Assembly: GCA_036406595.1 (NCBI GenBank)
Contig: DASXAR010000061.1
Location: forward strand, 6,289 to 70,288
Source: VRUE01 sp036406595
GTDB taxonomy: Bacteria; Actinomycetota; Thermoleophilia; Solirubrobacterales; 70-9
Direction: 5' to 3'
DNA length: 64,000 nucleotides
Notes under the pieces: generated by a model
What the model saw: the letters and a program-made list of their open reading frames with translations, nothing else
What the model was told of the DNA's origin: nothing
The model's database searches: none
Translations under genes and position numbers: made by a program
Shown here: piece after piece, positions 41,956 to 48,861 of the stretch
Layout of the letters: each line of letters begins with the position of its first letter
Numbering within the stretch: the stretch's first letter is position 1

Positions 41956-42344
41956 AGCGAGGAGTCGTCGGCGAGCGAGGAGTGGTCGGCGAGCCTGAAG
42001 GCTTCGATCGACCAGGAGCCACCCGTTCCGACGATCGTCCGACTCGCGAAGCCGATTACGCGCCTGCCGACGGCCCTCTCCACGATCGCCGTGAACGTCG
42101 GCTCGATGGCTTCCTGGAAGGCCTCGCGGGTGGCCTTGACGGAATCGCCGTTGCCCCGCTCGATCAGTGTCCTCTCGGCCTGTGTCAGGTCGAGGTCGAG
42201 AACGACCGCGATGAAGTCGTCGTGGAGGGCCACCTGGACCTTCCGAGCGCTCGTGCCGTAGGACTCCTGGTGGACCTTGACGATCTCGCGAGCGATCTCT
42301 TCCTTGGCGACCTCGCCGTCCTGAATCGGCCCCCCCATCTCCAT
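41952..42344 (-). CDS. DUF2294/MpsC-like protein, paralogue 2
   Basis: A 130-aa paralogue of its neighbours, with AERTLIERGNGDSVKATREA and IVERAVGRRVIGFAS. The end repeats LADHSS-LADDSS-L, encoded by an 18-bp tandem duplication. It follows paralogue 3 by one base and is probably in the same message. Confidence 0.77.
   Translation of the reverse strand: MEMGGPIQDGEVAKEEIAREIVKVHQESYGTSARKVQVALHDDFIAVVLDLDLTQAERTLIERGNGDSVKATREAFQEAIEPTFTAIVERAVGRRVIGFASRTIVGTGGSWSIEAFRLADHSSLADDSSL
41955..41990 (+). repeat. 18-bp tandem repeat at the 3' end of DUF2294 paralogue 2
   Basis: Two adjacent 18-bp units (41955-41972 and 41973-41990) differ at one base. The repeat keeps the frame and adds six residues to the C-terminus of the minus-strand protein, suggesting replication slippage. 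Confidence 0.75.
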
Positions 42345-42345
42345 C

Positions 42346-42744
42346 TCAACGCAGAGCTCCCTCCTCTTCCACGGCCGTCGGCTCGAACAGGAAAGCCTCC
42401 AACGCGAGGTTGGCGTCGGGATCGACCTGGCTGAGGAAGACGCGGACCTTGCGACCGGTGATCCGCTCGACGATTTCGACGAACTCGTCGCGAACCGCCT
42501 CCTGGAACTTCTTCCTCGTGTCGCTGACGTGATCGGCGGCTCCGGCCGAAATCAGCGTGCGCTCCGCGGTGGTGAATATTTCCTCGAGGATGCAGAGCGC
42601 GAAGTCGTTCTGCAGGTAGCTCCTGGCCTTGGTCGGACCGCGGCCGTAGAGGCGCGCGTGCAGTTGGACGATCTCGCGGGAGAGCTGCGAGACAAGGGCA
42701 CCTCTCGCTGGACTCTCGGGTAATTCGGAACTGGACAAGAACAC
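42346..42744 (-). CDS. DUF2294/MpsC-like protein, paralogue 3
   Basis: A 132-aa paralogue with AERTLISAGAADHVSDTRKK and IVERITGRKVRVFLSQ. I chose GTG 42744 because GGGAG lies 4 bases before it and the length matches the other two copies. A longer frame begins at GTG 42960, exactly 9 bases after a GGGTAG box, and would add 72 residues of weak coding character; both starts may be used. Paralogues 2 and 3 form a short operon. Confidence 0.75.
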   Translation of the reverse strand: MFLSSSELPESPARGALVSQLSREIVQLHARLYGRGPTKARSYLQNDFALCILEEIFTTAERTLISAGAADHVSDTRKKFQEAVRDEFVEIVERITGRKVRVFLSQVDPDANLALEAFLFEPTAVEEEGALR

Positions 42745-42969
42745 GGCTCCCGGATTCGCGCTTCGATGCGAGTGGTACGCGAAGCTCTCGCGCCCGCTTT
42801 CCGCGACGGAGCCGTTTGCCCTGGCTTCGAAAACCTCCGCAGACCCTGCGCGCGAAACTGAGGTGTCACACGCCTGGCATTCGCTCGACGCCGCCAGAGC
42901 ACTCGAGCCCTCCAAGCATATCGCTTCGCCTCTCGGCTGCCTCCGGATGCGCCACCCCACGGAGGTGGG

Positions 42970-42995
42970 CTACCCACCGGTCGAGACGGTCAAAC
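42970..42995 (-). promoter_or_regulatory. SigB-type promoter for the DUF2294 pair
   Basis: Minus strand: GTTTGA (42990-42995), 14 bases, GGGTAG (42970-42975). It is 9 bases from GTG 42960 and 225 bases from the preferred start at 42744. The -35 overlaps the last codons of the NTF2-like gene. Bases 42745-42969 hold either a long leader or the coding extension. Confidence 0.6.
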
Positions 42996-43397
42996 GGCGA
43001 TGGCGCCGAAGCGGGCGACGGCCTCCTCGGGATCGGGATAGACCTCACCGCGAATGAAGAGCCCGTCACGAACCTCCCAGATCCAGGCGACGGGGAGGTC
43101 GCGGATCCCGAGCTCGCGGCTGCGCGCGTAGACCCGGCCGCGGACGAGCACCGTCGATCCTCTCCACTCCTGTGTGCCCGGCACGATCTGAAGCTCTTCC
43201 CAGATCTCCTCGATGTCGTCCATGTAGTCGCGAAGGCCGGCCGGGCCGACGTATGGGCCGACGCGGCCCACCGCCTCCGCCGTGACGATCGGATAGAAAG
43301 CCATCTCGTCGTCGCAGACCGCTCGGATGCATTCCTCGTCGCGCCGATTGAAGCAATCGAAGAGGCGCTCTACCAGCTCGGGCCCGGACCCCTCCAT
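42990..43397 (-). CDS. NTF2/SnoaL-like protein
   Basis: A 135-aa cone-shaped-fold protein: LVERLFDCFNRRDEECIRAV at the start, GPAGLRDYMDDIEEIWEEL and VAWIWEVRDGLFIRGEVY later are typical of SnoaL-like/NTF2 proteins. Such proteins may bind small hydrophobic ligands or act as enzymes; no active site can be named. Its ATG touches the stop of the phosphatase gene, so the two are co-transcribed. Confidence 0.8.
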   Translation of the reverse strand: MEGSGPELVERLFDCFNRRDEECIRAVCDDEMAFYPIVTAEAVGRVGPYVGPAGLRDYMDDIEEIWEELQIVPGTQEWRGSTVLVRGRVYARSRELGIRDLPVAWIWEVRDGLFIRGEVYPDPEEAVARFGAIAV

Positions 43398-44803
43398 TAC
43401 CGTTTTCCCAGGACTTCGTACGGAGGCGCCTCCGCCGACGTCGCCGCCCCGGGGGCGGCGGGCTCCGCCTCATCCCGCGCGCGCGCCATCGCCAGGATCG
43501 CGATGTCGTCGTCGATCTCTCCCTCGGTAAAGCCATGCAGGGCAGCCTCGAGCCGCTCGAGCGCGAGTGCCGGATTGGTGGCGCCGCGCAGCACCTCGCC
43601 GACGCGCTCCTCGCCGAAACGGCCCTCCGCCCCCTGCGCCTCGGAGACCCCGTCGGTGGCGATCACGAGCTGCTGTCCAAATCGGACCTCGCTGCGGACC
43701 AGGGTCCAGCGCGCGTCGGGAAACGCGCCGAGCACAGGATCAGCCTCCGCCGCCTCGGTCACCCGCTCGCCGTCGACGAGGAGGGGCGGAGGGTGGCCGG
43801 CAACCGCGAGCCGCACGGGCTCGAGCGGGTCTTCGCTGAGCACGACCGCGACCAGGCTGCAGAGGGACTCGTCGCCCCGCGCCAGCAGGGCGCGATTGAG
43901 GGTTGCGAGGGCGACAAGCGGGTCATTGCTCAGCAGCGCCGCGGTTCGCAGCGTGTAGCGGGCGACCGCGGTGATAGAGGCGGCCTGGGCGCCGCGGCCA
44001 GTGACGTCGCCGATCGCAAGCATCCAGCCGCCGGGGACCCGGTAGACGTCGTAGAAGTCGCCGCCGACCTCGTTCTGCGCTCCGGCCGGCCGGTACATCG
44101 CCGCCACCGACCAGCCCGGGATGTTGGGGAGGGGCGGCGGGAGAAGGCCGCGCTGCAGGGTCTCGGCGATCTCGGTGCGCTCGCGCTCGGCGCGCTCGAG
44201 GTCGTCGAAGAGGCCGGCGTTGTCGAGGGCGAGCGCGACGCGGCCGGAGAGGATCCAGGCGAAGTTGGCGTCGTCGCGGTGGTATCGGCGCTTCGACCAG
44301 GCGACTCCCACCGTGAGCGTTCCGGTCACTTTGCCGCGCGCGTTGAGGGCGACGGTGATCGCGGAGCGCGGCGCGATCCTGCGCATCAGCTCCAGGTCCT
44401 CCGGGTCGTCGGCCAGCTCCCTGAGCACCGAGTCGGGCATCCGCTCGAAGAAGCGGGGCTTGAGGGCTGCGCTGCCGTTGCCGGCGAGCATGTGCTCGGG
44501 TGTGGACGGCCGCCTTTCGGCGAGTTGCCGCCCGATCCCCTCCTCCGCCCCGGGCGCGACCCGCACCGCGGCCCGGGTGACCTCGCCCTCGCTGATCAGG
44601 TCGATCATGCAGAAGTCGGCAAGGTCCGGGACTAGGATGTCGCAGATCGACTCGAAGGTGTGCTCCAGGGATCCGCCCGAGTCGGAGACCACCGCGACAT
44701 CCGCGAGCATGCGGAAGCGCCGTCGCGCCTTGCGCTCACGCACGAACAGCACGGCCATCGCAATCGCGATCGCCCCGATCAACATCGCCACCACTGCGGT
44801 CAC
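43397..44803 (-). CDS. RsbU-like PP2C phosphatase with membrane anchor and GAF domain
   Basis: A 468-aa protein: an N-terminal membrane helix (about residues 2-21), a GAF-type sensor (about 45-205), a short coiled segment (ERAERERTEIAETLQRGLLP) and a SpoIIE/PP2C domain (about 225-450). Metal-binding acidic motifs EVGGDFYDVY, AIGDVTGRGAQAA, TDGVSEAQ and EIDDDIAIL are intact. Its expected role is to dephosphorylate an RsbV-like STAS protein and so release the sigma factor when the sensor is triggered. The start is followed by an NTF2-like gene in one operon. Confidence 0.88.
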   Translation of the reverse strand: MTAVVAMLIGAIAIAMAVLFVRERKARRRFRMLADVAVVSDSGGSLEHTFESICDILVPDLADFCMIDLISEGEVTRAAVRVAPGAEEGIGRQLAERRPSTPEHMLAGNGSAALKPRFFERMPDSVLRELADDPEDLELMRRIAPRSAITVALNARGKVTGTLTVGVAWSKRRYHRDDANFAWILSGRVALALDNAGLFDDLERAERERTEIAETLQRGLLPPPLPNIPGWSVAAMYRPAGAQNEVGGDFYDVYRVPGGWMLAIGDVTGRGAQAASITAVARYTLRTAALLSNDPLVALATLNRALLARGDESLCSLVAVVLSEDPLEPVRLAVAGHPPPLLVDGERVTEAAEADPVLGAFPDARWTLVRSEVRFGQQLVIATDGVSEAQGAEGRFGEERVGEVLRGATNPALALERLEAALHGFTEGEIDDDIAILAMARARDEAEPAAPGAATSAEAPPYEVLGKR

Positions 44804-44992
44804 GGCTCACTCGCTCCCCTCAAGGTACCTCTACTAAAAAGAGAGTACTGGCGATCTGCCGCTATGTCCATGCACGCGCAGCTAATTCATCGGCCCCGGC
44901 ACTCCCGTGCGGCGCGCGCGAGCGAGGGGACGGTCCGCCGCTTCGGCAGGAGCCGCGCCGCGGGGACCTCCTCGCTCATCCCAACCCGCGAT

Positions 44993-45889
44993 TCAGGCCG
45001 CAACCACGGGCGGCACCACGGGGTCGTAGCCGAACTCCGCGAGCGCCCCGCCGATCTCGGCGTGCATCGCCTGCTGCTCGTTCTCGGTCAGATTCCGCCG
45101 CCAGGCTCCGGGGCTCGCGGCGCGCTCGCGGAGGTGGGGCCCGCGGCTCCCGGGCGGCAGTCGCTCGAAGCTGTGGCGGGCCGCGACCGCAGCAGCCTCT
45201 CGGCGGTCCAGGCCGAGCAGGTCACAGAGGCGCTCGAGAGAGCGCGTGGCCTCGCCGAGCAGGTCCTCGTAGCGCAGCATGAGGCGGTTCTCCGGCCGGG
45301 TCGCCTCATATGCGTCGCGCACCGCGCGGCTGCGGTATGCCCAGACCGCGGAAAGCCAGCGGATCAGCGGGATGCGCCCCTGCTCGGACACCGGGAAGGC
45401 GCCGCCTGGTATCGCCCATGCACCCTCCCGGTACGCGGCCAGCCATGAGTCGACCACATCCCGGCCATCCCGCAGCAGGAATATCAGCCGCCCCGCGGGA
45501 AAGAGCGCGGTGAGGAGGGGAGCGACATGGGAGCCGGGCTCCTTCACCACCAGCAGGGCCCTCCCGTCCTCGGAACCGTGTTCGGCGACCTGCGAGTCGA
45601 ACCGAGCGGCGATCAGCTGCCGCAGCGGCTCCCACCAGCTTTCCCGGTGGCGCTCCGAGAAGAAGTAGCAGGGCTCCTCCGCCTTCAGGTCGAGGAGCGT
45701 CGTCAGGTCAGGCGGCTCACCGTCGGCGACTGCCCAGGCGAGCGGGATCGGACGCCAGACGCCGAGATGATGACCGAGGTGGGGATCGTCGATCGGCACC
45801 ACTCCGTCGAACTCCGAGAGCATCTTCAGGAGCCAGGTGCTGCCACTGCGTGACGAGCCGAAGATCCAGATCAGGCGCCGTTCGTCCAT
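44993..45889 (-). CDS. sulfotransferase family protein
   Basis: A 298-aa protein with the PAPS-binding loop GSSRSGSTWLLKML at the N-terminus and the 3'-phosphate motif LLRDGRDVVDSWLA near residue 145. It should transfer sulfate from PAPS to an unknown acceptor. The tail has no secretion signal. Bases 44804-44992 upstream of the phosphatase gene hold an AT-richer patch near 44824-44845 and no gene that I can support. Confidence 0.85.
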   Translation of the reverse strand: MDERRLIWIFGSSRSGSTWLLKMLSEFDGVVPIDDPHLGHHLGVWRPIPLAWAVADGEPPDLTTLLDLKAEEPCYFFSERHRESWWEPLRQLIAARFDSQVAEHGSEDGRALLVVKEPGSHVAPLLTALFPAGRLIFLLRDGRDVVDSWLAAYREGAWAIPGGAFPVSEQGRIPLIRWLSAVWAYRSRAVRDAYEATRPENRLMLRYEDLLGEATRSLERLCDLLGLDRREAAAVAARHSFERLPPGSRGPHLRERAASPGAWRRNLTENEQQAMHAEIGGALAEFGYDPVVPPVVAA

Positions 45890-45918
45890 GTCGGAGGAGT
45901 GAGCTCGTCGAGTTCAGA

Positions 45919-46122
45919 TCAGAGCCGCTCTGAGCGCGCACCGCCCGAGCATCGGGGCGACGACGGCAACCGCCTTCTCGCCCATGTGCCGCCCGCGGCG
46001 GCCCCGCCGAACAGCCCGGCGCCGTGCTTTGCGCCGATCGCGTCTGCGAGTGCCCTGTGCCGCGCCGCCATCTCGTGGGGGCAGGTCGCTCCCCGATGTC
46101 GAGCATTTGCGCTTGATGCCAT
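45919..46122 (-). CDS. small unknown ORF behind a SigB-type promoter
   Basis: A 67-aa reading frame, MASSANARHRGATCP at the start and glycine/arginine-rich later, with no known domain. The reason to list it is its ATG, 10 bases after GTTTCT-N13-GGGTAG, the spacing seen at other genes here. Codon use is mixed, so it may be only the leader of the sulfotransferase message. Confidence 0.35.
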   Translation of the reverse strand: MASSANARHRGATCPHEMAARHRALADAIGAKHGAGLFGGAAAGGTWARRRLPSSPRCSGGARSERL

Positions 46123-46132
46123 CCCGATTCGG

Positions 46133-46157
46133 CTACCCAGAGGGGTGGACGAGAAAC
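46133..46157 (-). promoter_or_regulatory. SigB-type promoter upstream of the sulfotransferase region
   Basis: Minus strand: GTTTCT (46152-46157), 13 bases, GGGTAG (46133-46138). It reads into the 67-aa frame and then the sulfotransferase gene. Confidence 0.6.
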
Positions 46158-46166
46158 CTCAAGCGG

Positions 46167-47258
46167 TCAGTAGCGGAGCAGCGCCGCCGAGCCGTCCACG
46201 CTCGAAAGCAGCTCGGCCGCCTTTCCCGTCACCGCGACGACGTTGGCTCCGCCGTCGAGAGCCCGGCGGACCAGTTGCTCGCACCTTGCCGCAAACCCGG
46301 CATCGAGAACCAGGGTGTCCACCCTCGCTTCCGCGAGCGCCGCCTCGGTCTCCTGGGTTCCCGCGGCGCCGCGCATCCCGCCCCGGGCCGATTCGAGGGT
46401 GCGCTCGACCAACTCACGGTCCCGCTCGGCGTCGAGGGCTTTCGCGGCATCGGCCAAGGCGACCTCGAGCTTTCCCGCGGGCTCGGAGATCAAATCCGCG
46501 TCACCGCCCGGCCCGATTGCGACCCCGGGCAGGTTGAGGCCGCGCCGGAACTCCCGGACGTGGTCGGCGGCGCCGAAGATGATCAACTGGCTCCAACGGC
46601 GCGCCTCCGCCGGCCCGGCCACGAGACGGCCGCACTCTCCGAGAAAGCGGTGGCGGTTCTCCTCGAGCCGCTCCTCGAATTGGTCGCGGCCGGACGCGCT
46701 CACGGCCTGCGATCGGGCCGGGTCGGAGGGACGTTGCGCCTTCCGCTCCCTCCAGTCGTCGCTGAAGACGCTCATCTCCCAGCTCTCCAGCTCCTCGACG
46801 TGGCCGGGAGCCCACTCGAGCAGGCGAACCCGCTCAGCCGAGATCAGGGCCACCCCACGCGACGCACCGCGTTCGAGCATGCAGACGAGGGGCGCGACGA
46901 GCGGCTGCTCGTCGAAGAAGGCCGCCGGTGACGACTCGGCCGAGACATGCCCCGCCCACCACGACTCCGAGCCCGCCTTCGCGGCCACCTCGACGAAGCC
47001 GACTTCGGCTCGCGGCAGGCTGCGCTCGTGATCGGCGAATCGCTCGCCGAGCCGCTCGCAGGTCGCGCGAAGCGCGGTGGCGGCCTCGTGGCCGAGCCCG
47101 TCCTTCCGCTCGAGAACCGAGGACAGCCCATTGCTGAGCTCGGTGCGCCAGCGACCACCACGGTCGCCGGGGTCGAGCCGCAGGTAGATCGAGATGACGC
47201 CGAGCGGCGGCTTCCAGCGCGCAAGTCGCCGCACGTCGTCGAGGGTCGGCCAGGGCAT
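46167..47258 (-). CDS. bacterial eRF1-like protein (baeRF/Vms1-like group)
   Basis: A 363-aa protein. The N-terminal part (ISIYLRLDPGDRGGRWRTEL) and the C-terminal domain with VDTLVLDAGFAARCEQLVRR and GGANVVAVTG resemble bacterial relatives of eukaryotic release factor 1 and Vms1, thought to act on stalled ribosomes or peptidyl-tRNA. The central part (LISAERVRLLEWAPGHVEEL) fits the same family. No GGQ loop is visible. GATTCG-N13-GGGTAC lies 12 bases before the ATG, so it may be stress-induced. It is divergent from the DUF72 gene. Confidence 0.72.
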   Translation of the reverse strand: MPWPTLDDVRRLARWKPPLGVISIYLRLDPGDRGGRWRTELSNGLSSVLERKDGLGHEAATALRATCERLGERFADHERSLPRAEVGFVEVAAKAGSESWWAGHVSAESSPAAFFDEQPLVAPLVCMLERGASRGVALISAERVRLLEWAPGHVEELESWEMSVFSDDWRERKAQRPSDPARSQAVSASGRDQFEERLEENRHRFLGECGRLVAGPAEARRWSQLIIFGAADHVREFRRGLNLPGVAIGPGGDADLISEPAGKLEVALADAAKALDAERDRELVERTLESARGGMRGAAGTQETEAALAEARVDTLVLDAGFAARCEQLVRRALDGGANVVAVTGKAAELLSSVDGSAALLRY

Positions 47259-47270
47259 CTGCTTCGCACC

Positions 47271-47295
47271 GTACCCGCCGCAACGGGCTCGAATC
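47271..47295 (-). promoter_or_regulatory. SigB-type promoter for the eRF1-like gene
   Basis: Minus strand: GATTCG (47290-47295), 13 bases, GGGTAC (47271-47276), 12 bases to ATG 47258. The -35 overlaps that of the divergent DUF72 promoter. Confidence 0.45.
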
Positions 47296-47310
47296 TTGCC
47301 CGCCGGGTAT
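47286..47310 (+). promoter_or_regulatory. SigB-type -10 for the DUF72 gene
   Basis: GGGTAT (47305-47310) ends 9 bases before GTG 47320. The -35 is poor: GGCT (47286-47289) fits only the loose GNNT form with a 15-base spacer. Confidence 0.4.
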
Positions 47311-47319
47311 TGGTGGCTC

Positions 47320-48045
47320 GTGGAAGAGGTGCGAATCGGCTGCTCGGGCTGGAGCTACCGCGACTGGCGCGGCGCCCTCTACCCGCCCGGGACGCCGACC
47401 TCCCGCTGGTTGGCTCACTACGCATCGATATTCGACACGGTCGAGGTGAACGCCACCTTCTACCGGCTGCCGAAGCGCGACACGGTCCGTGGCTGGGTGG
47501 AGCAGGTCCCCGCCGGCTTTCTCTTCGCGGTCAAGGCAAGTCGCTACCTGACCCACATGAAGCGACTGCGCGATGTCGGCAGCGGGCTGGCAAGGTTCTG
47601 GGAGCGGATCGAGCCGCTGCGTGAGTCGGAAAAGCTGGGGCCGGTGCTCTGGCAGCTGCCGGAGCGCTTCGAGCGCGACGACGAGACGCTGGCCGGCGCC
47701 CTGGGCGCCATGCCCGCGGCGGGGCATTGCTTCGAGTTTCGCCACCCGAGCTGGTTCGCGCCGGACGTGATGGAGCTTCTGGAAGAGCACGGCGCCTCAT
47801 TGGCAATCGGCGACGATCCGCGCCGACCGCTGCCCGACCGCTCACCGCACGGACCGCTCGCCTACCTCCGCCTCCACTACGGGACGAGGGGCCGCGCCGG
47901 CAACTACTCGGACCGAGAGCTGGCGGTCTGGCGTCGGAGGATCGCGTCGTGGCGCTCGAAACGCCCGGTCTTCGCGTATCTGAACAACGACTGGCAGGGC
48001 TTCGCGCCGCGCAACGCAAGGACGCTGCGCCGCGGATTGCACTAG
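47320..48045 (+). CDS. DUF72 (YecE-like) protein
   Basis: A 241-aa TIM-barrel-like protein. RIGCSGWSYRDWRGALYP at the N-terminus and VEVNATFYRLP, FLFAVKASRYLTHMKRL and CFEFRHPSW later are diagnostic of DUF72. Its role is unknown. GTG 47320 was chosen because the conserved domain begins four residues later and a GGGTAT box lies 9 bases upstream; the longer frame from 47194 runs into the divergent gene. Confidence 0.85.
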   Translation: MEEVRIGCSGWSYRDWRGALYPPGTPTSRWLAHYASIFDTVEVNATFYRLPKRDTVRGWVEQVPAGFLFAVKASRYLTHMKRLRDVGSGLARFWERIEPLRESEKLGPVLWQLPERFERDDETLAGALGAMPAAGHCFEFRHPSWFAPDVMELLEEHGASLAIGDDPRRPLPDRSPHGPLAYLRLHYGTRGRAGNYSDRELAVWRRRIASWRSKRPVFAYLNNDWQGFAPRNARTLRRGLH

Positions 48046-48054
48046 AGATCCTTC

Positions 48055-48079
48055 GTTTCCCCCACCCCGATCCGGGTAG
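48055..48079 (+). promoter_or_regulatory. SigB-type promoter for a 74-aa gene
   Basis: GTTTCC (48055-48060), 13 bases, GGGTAG (48074-48079), then 9 bases to ATG 48089. Confidence 0.6.
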
Positions 48080-48088
48080 CGGCTGCAC

Positions 48089-48313
48089 ATGCTCGACACG
48101 GTCTCACTTCCGCGACCGGGACAGAGGTGGCTCAGCTGCCCGCCCTACGTTCTGATCGCCCACGTGGTCCAGCTCGACCAGAGCGTCGAGCCCCCGGTGG
48201 TGAGCTACGAGCTGCAGGACGACGAGGGGTGCCTGCTCGAGAGTGTTGAGCACGCGGTGGTCGACGAGGGCTGGTGGAAGACGTTCCAGCCGATGGTCGT
48301 CCGGCGAGGCTAG
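48089..48313 (+). CDS. small unknown protein (74 aa)
   Basis: A 74-aa acidic protein (GQRWLSCPPYVLIAHVVQLD; later VSYELQDDEGCLLES and DEGWWKTFQPM). It has no membrane segment and no domain that I recognise. Codon use is like its neighbours, and the promoter spacing at 48055-48079 supports a real, probably leaderless, gene. Confidence 0.65.
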   Translation: MLDTVSLPRPGQRWLSCPPYVLIAHVVQLDQSVEPPVVSYELQDDEGCLLESVEHAVVDEGWWKTFQPMVVRRG

Positions 48314-48350
48314 TCAGCACCCGCCGCCGCGGTCAGCACCCGCCGCCGCG
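48313..48350 (+). repeat. perfect 19-bp tandem duplication
   Basis: A 19-bp unit beginning GTCAGCACCC occurs at 48313-48331 and 48332-48350 without a mismatch, starting at the last base of the 74-aa gene's stop codon. It resembles the duplication after mscS. Confidence 0.75.
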
Positions 48351-48366
48351 CCAAAGCACGGCTCGA

Positions 48367-48585
48367 TCATCGCGGCTCACCCCAGAGTCCCTTATGGCTG
48401 TCGTCCTCGTACTTGCCCGCGTGCCCGGTCGGCGGCTCCATCCGCTCGTCGGCGCGGGGCCGGCCGCTGACATAGACGAGGAAGGCGACGAACAAGGGCA
48501 CGGCGATGATCAACGCGAAGAGCGGCGACCAGGCGACCGCGATCACCGCGAGGATGACGAGGGCGATCAGTGGGATCACGTACAC
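48367..48585 (-). CDS. small membrane protein
   Basis: A 72-aa protein with two adjacent hydrophobic segments (YVIPLIALVILAVIAVAW and FALIIAVPLFVAFLVYV) and a charged tail. No family is recognised. It follows the DUF6458-like gene by 15 bases and is probably the last gene of the DJ-1 operon. Confidence 0.7.
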   Translation of the reverse strand: MYVIPLIALVILAVIAVAWSPLFALIIAVPLFVAFLVYVSGRPRADERMEPPTGHAGKYEDDSHKGLWGEPR

Positions 48586-48600
48586 GACTCTTACCTGCTC

Positions 48601-48861
48601 TCAGTAACGCGGCGGAACTTCCCGCGGCGGGACTTCCCGCGGCGGCACCTCTTCGCGCCGCTCGGCCGCCGCCACTTCGCGCCGGCGGCTGCGCTCGGTC
48701 CAGATCGCCTCCTGGAAGAAGGCGAGAATGAGGCCGGCGGCGCCGGCTCCCATCAGGATCCAACCGACGACGTCGAGGTTGACCCCCTGGACATGGAGGT
48801 TGGTCGCGAAGGTGAGAATCGCTCCGACGACGATAAGGAGGAGCGCGCCGGCGATGGTCAT
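48601..48861 (-). CDS. DUF6458-like small membrane protein
   Basis: An 86-aa protein with two membrane helices (IAGALLLIVVGAILTFA and VVGWILMGAGAAGLILAFF), similar to the DUF6458 group of actinobacteria. The C-terminus repeats E-V-P-P-R three times, from a 15-bp DNA repeat. ATG 48861 overlaps the DJ-1 stop (ATGA), which fixes the start over the longer frame. Confidence 0.77.
   Translation of the reverse strand: MTIAGALLLIVVGAILTFATNLHVQGVNLDVVGWILMGAGAAGLILAFFQEAIWTERSRRREVAAAERREEVPPREVPPREVPPRY
48605..48650 (-). repeat. 15-bp repeats encoding E-V-P-P-R
   Basis: Three near-identical 15-bp units lie in the last codons of the DUF6458-like gene. The first two differ at one base and the third has more changes, so the array is probably older than the perfect duplication at 48313. 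Confidence 0.65.

Noticed and set aside
42990..43397. NTF2-like gene considered as an anti-sigma or sensor subunit
   Set aside because: Only the generic SnoaL-like fold is visible. Co-transcription with the phosphatase is noted, but no motif supports a signalling role.
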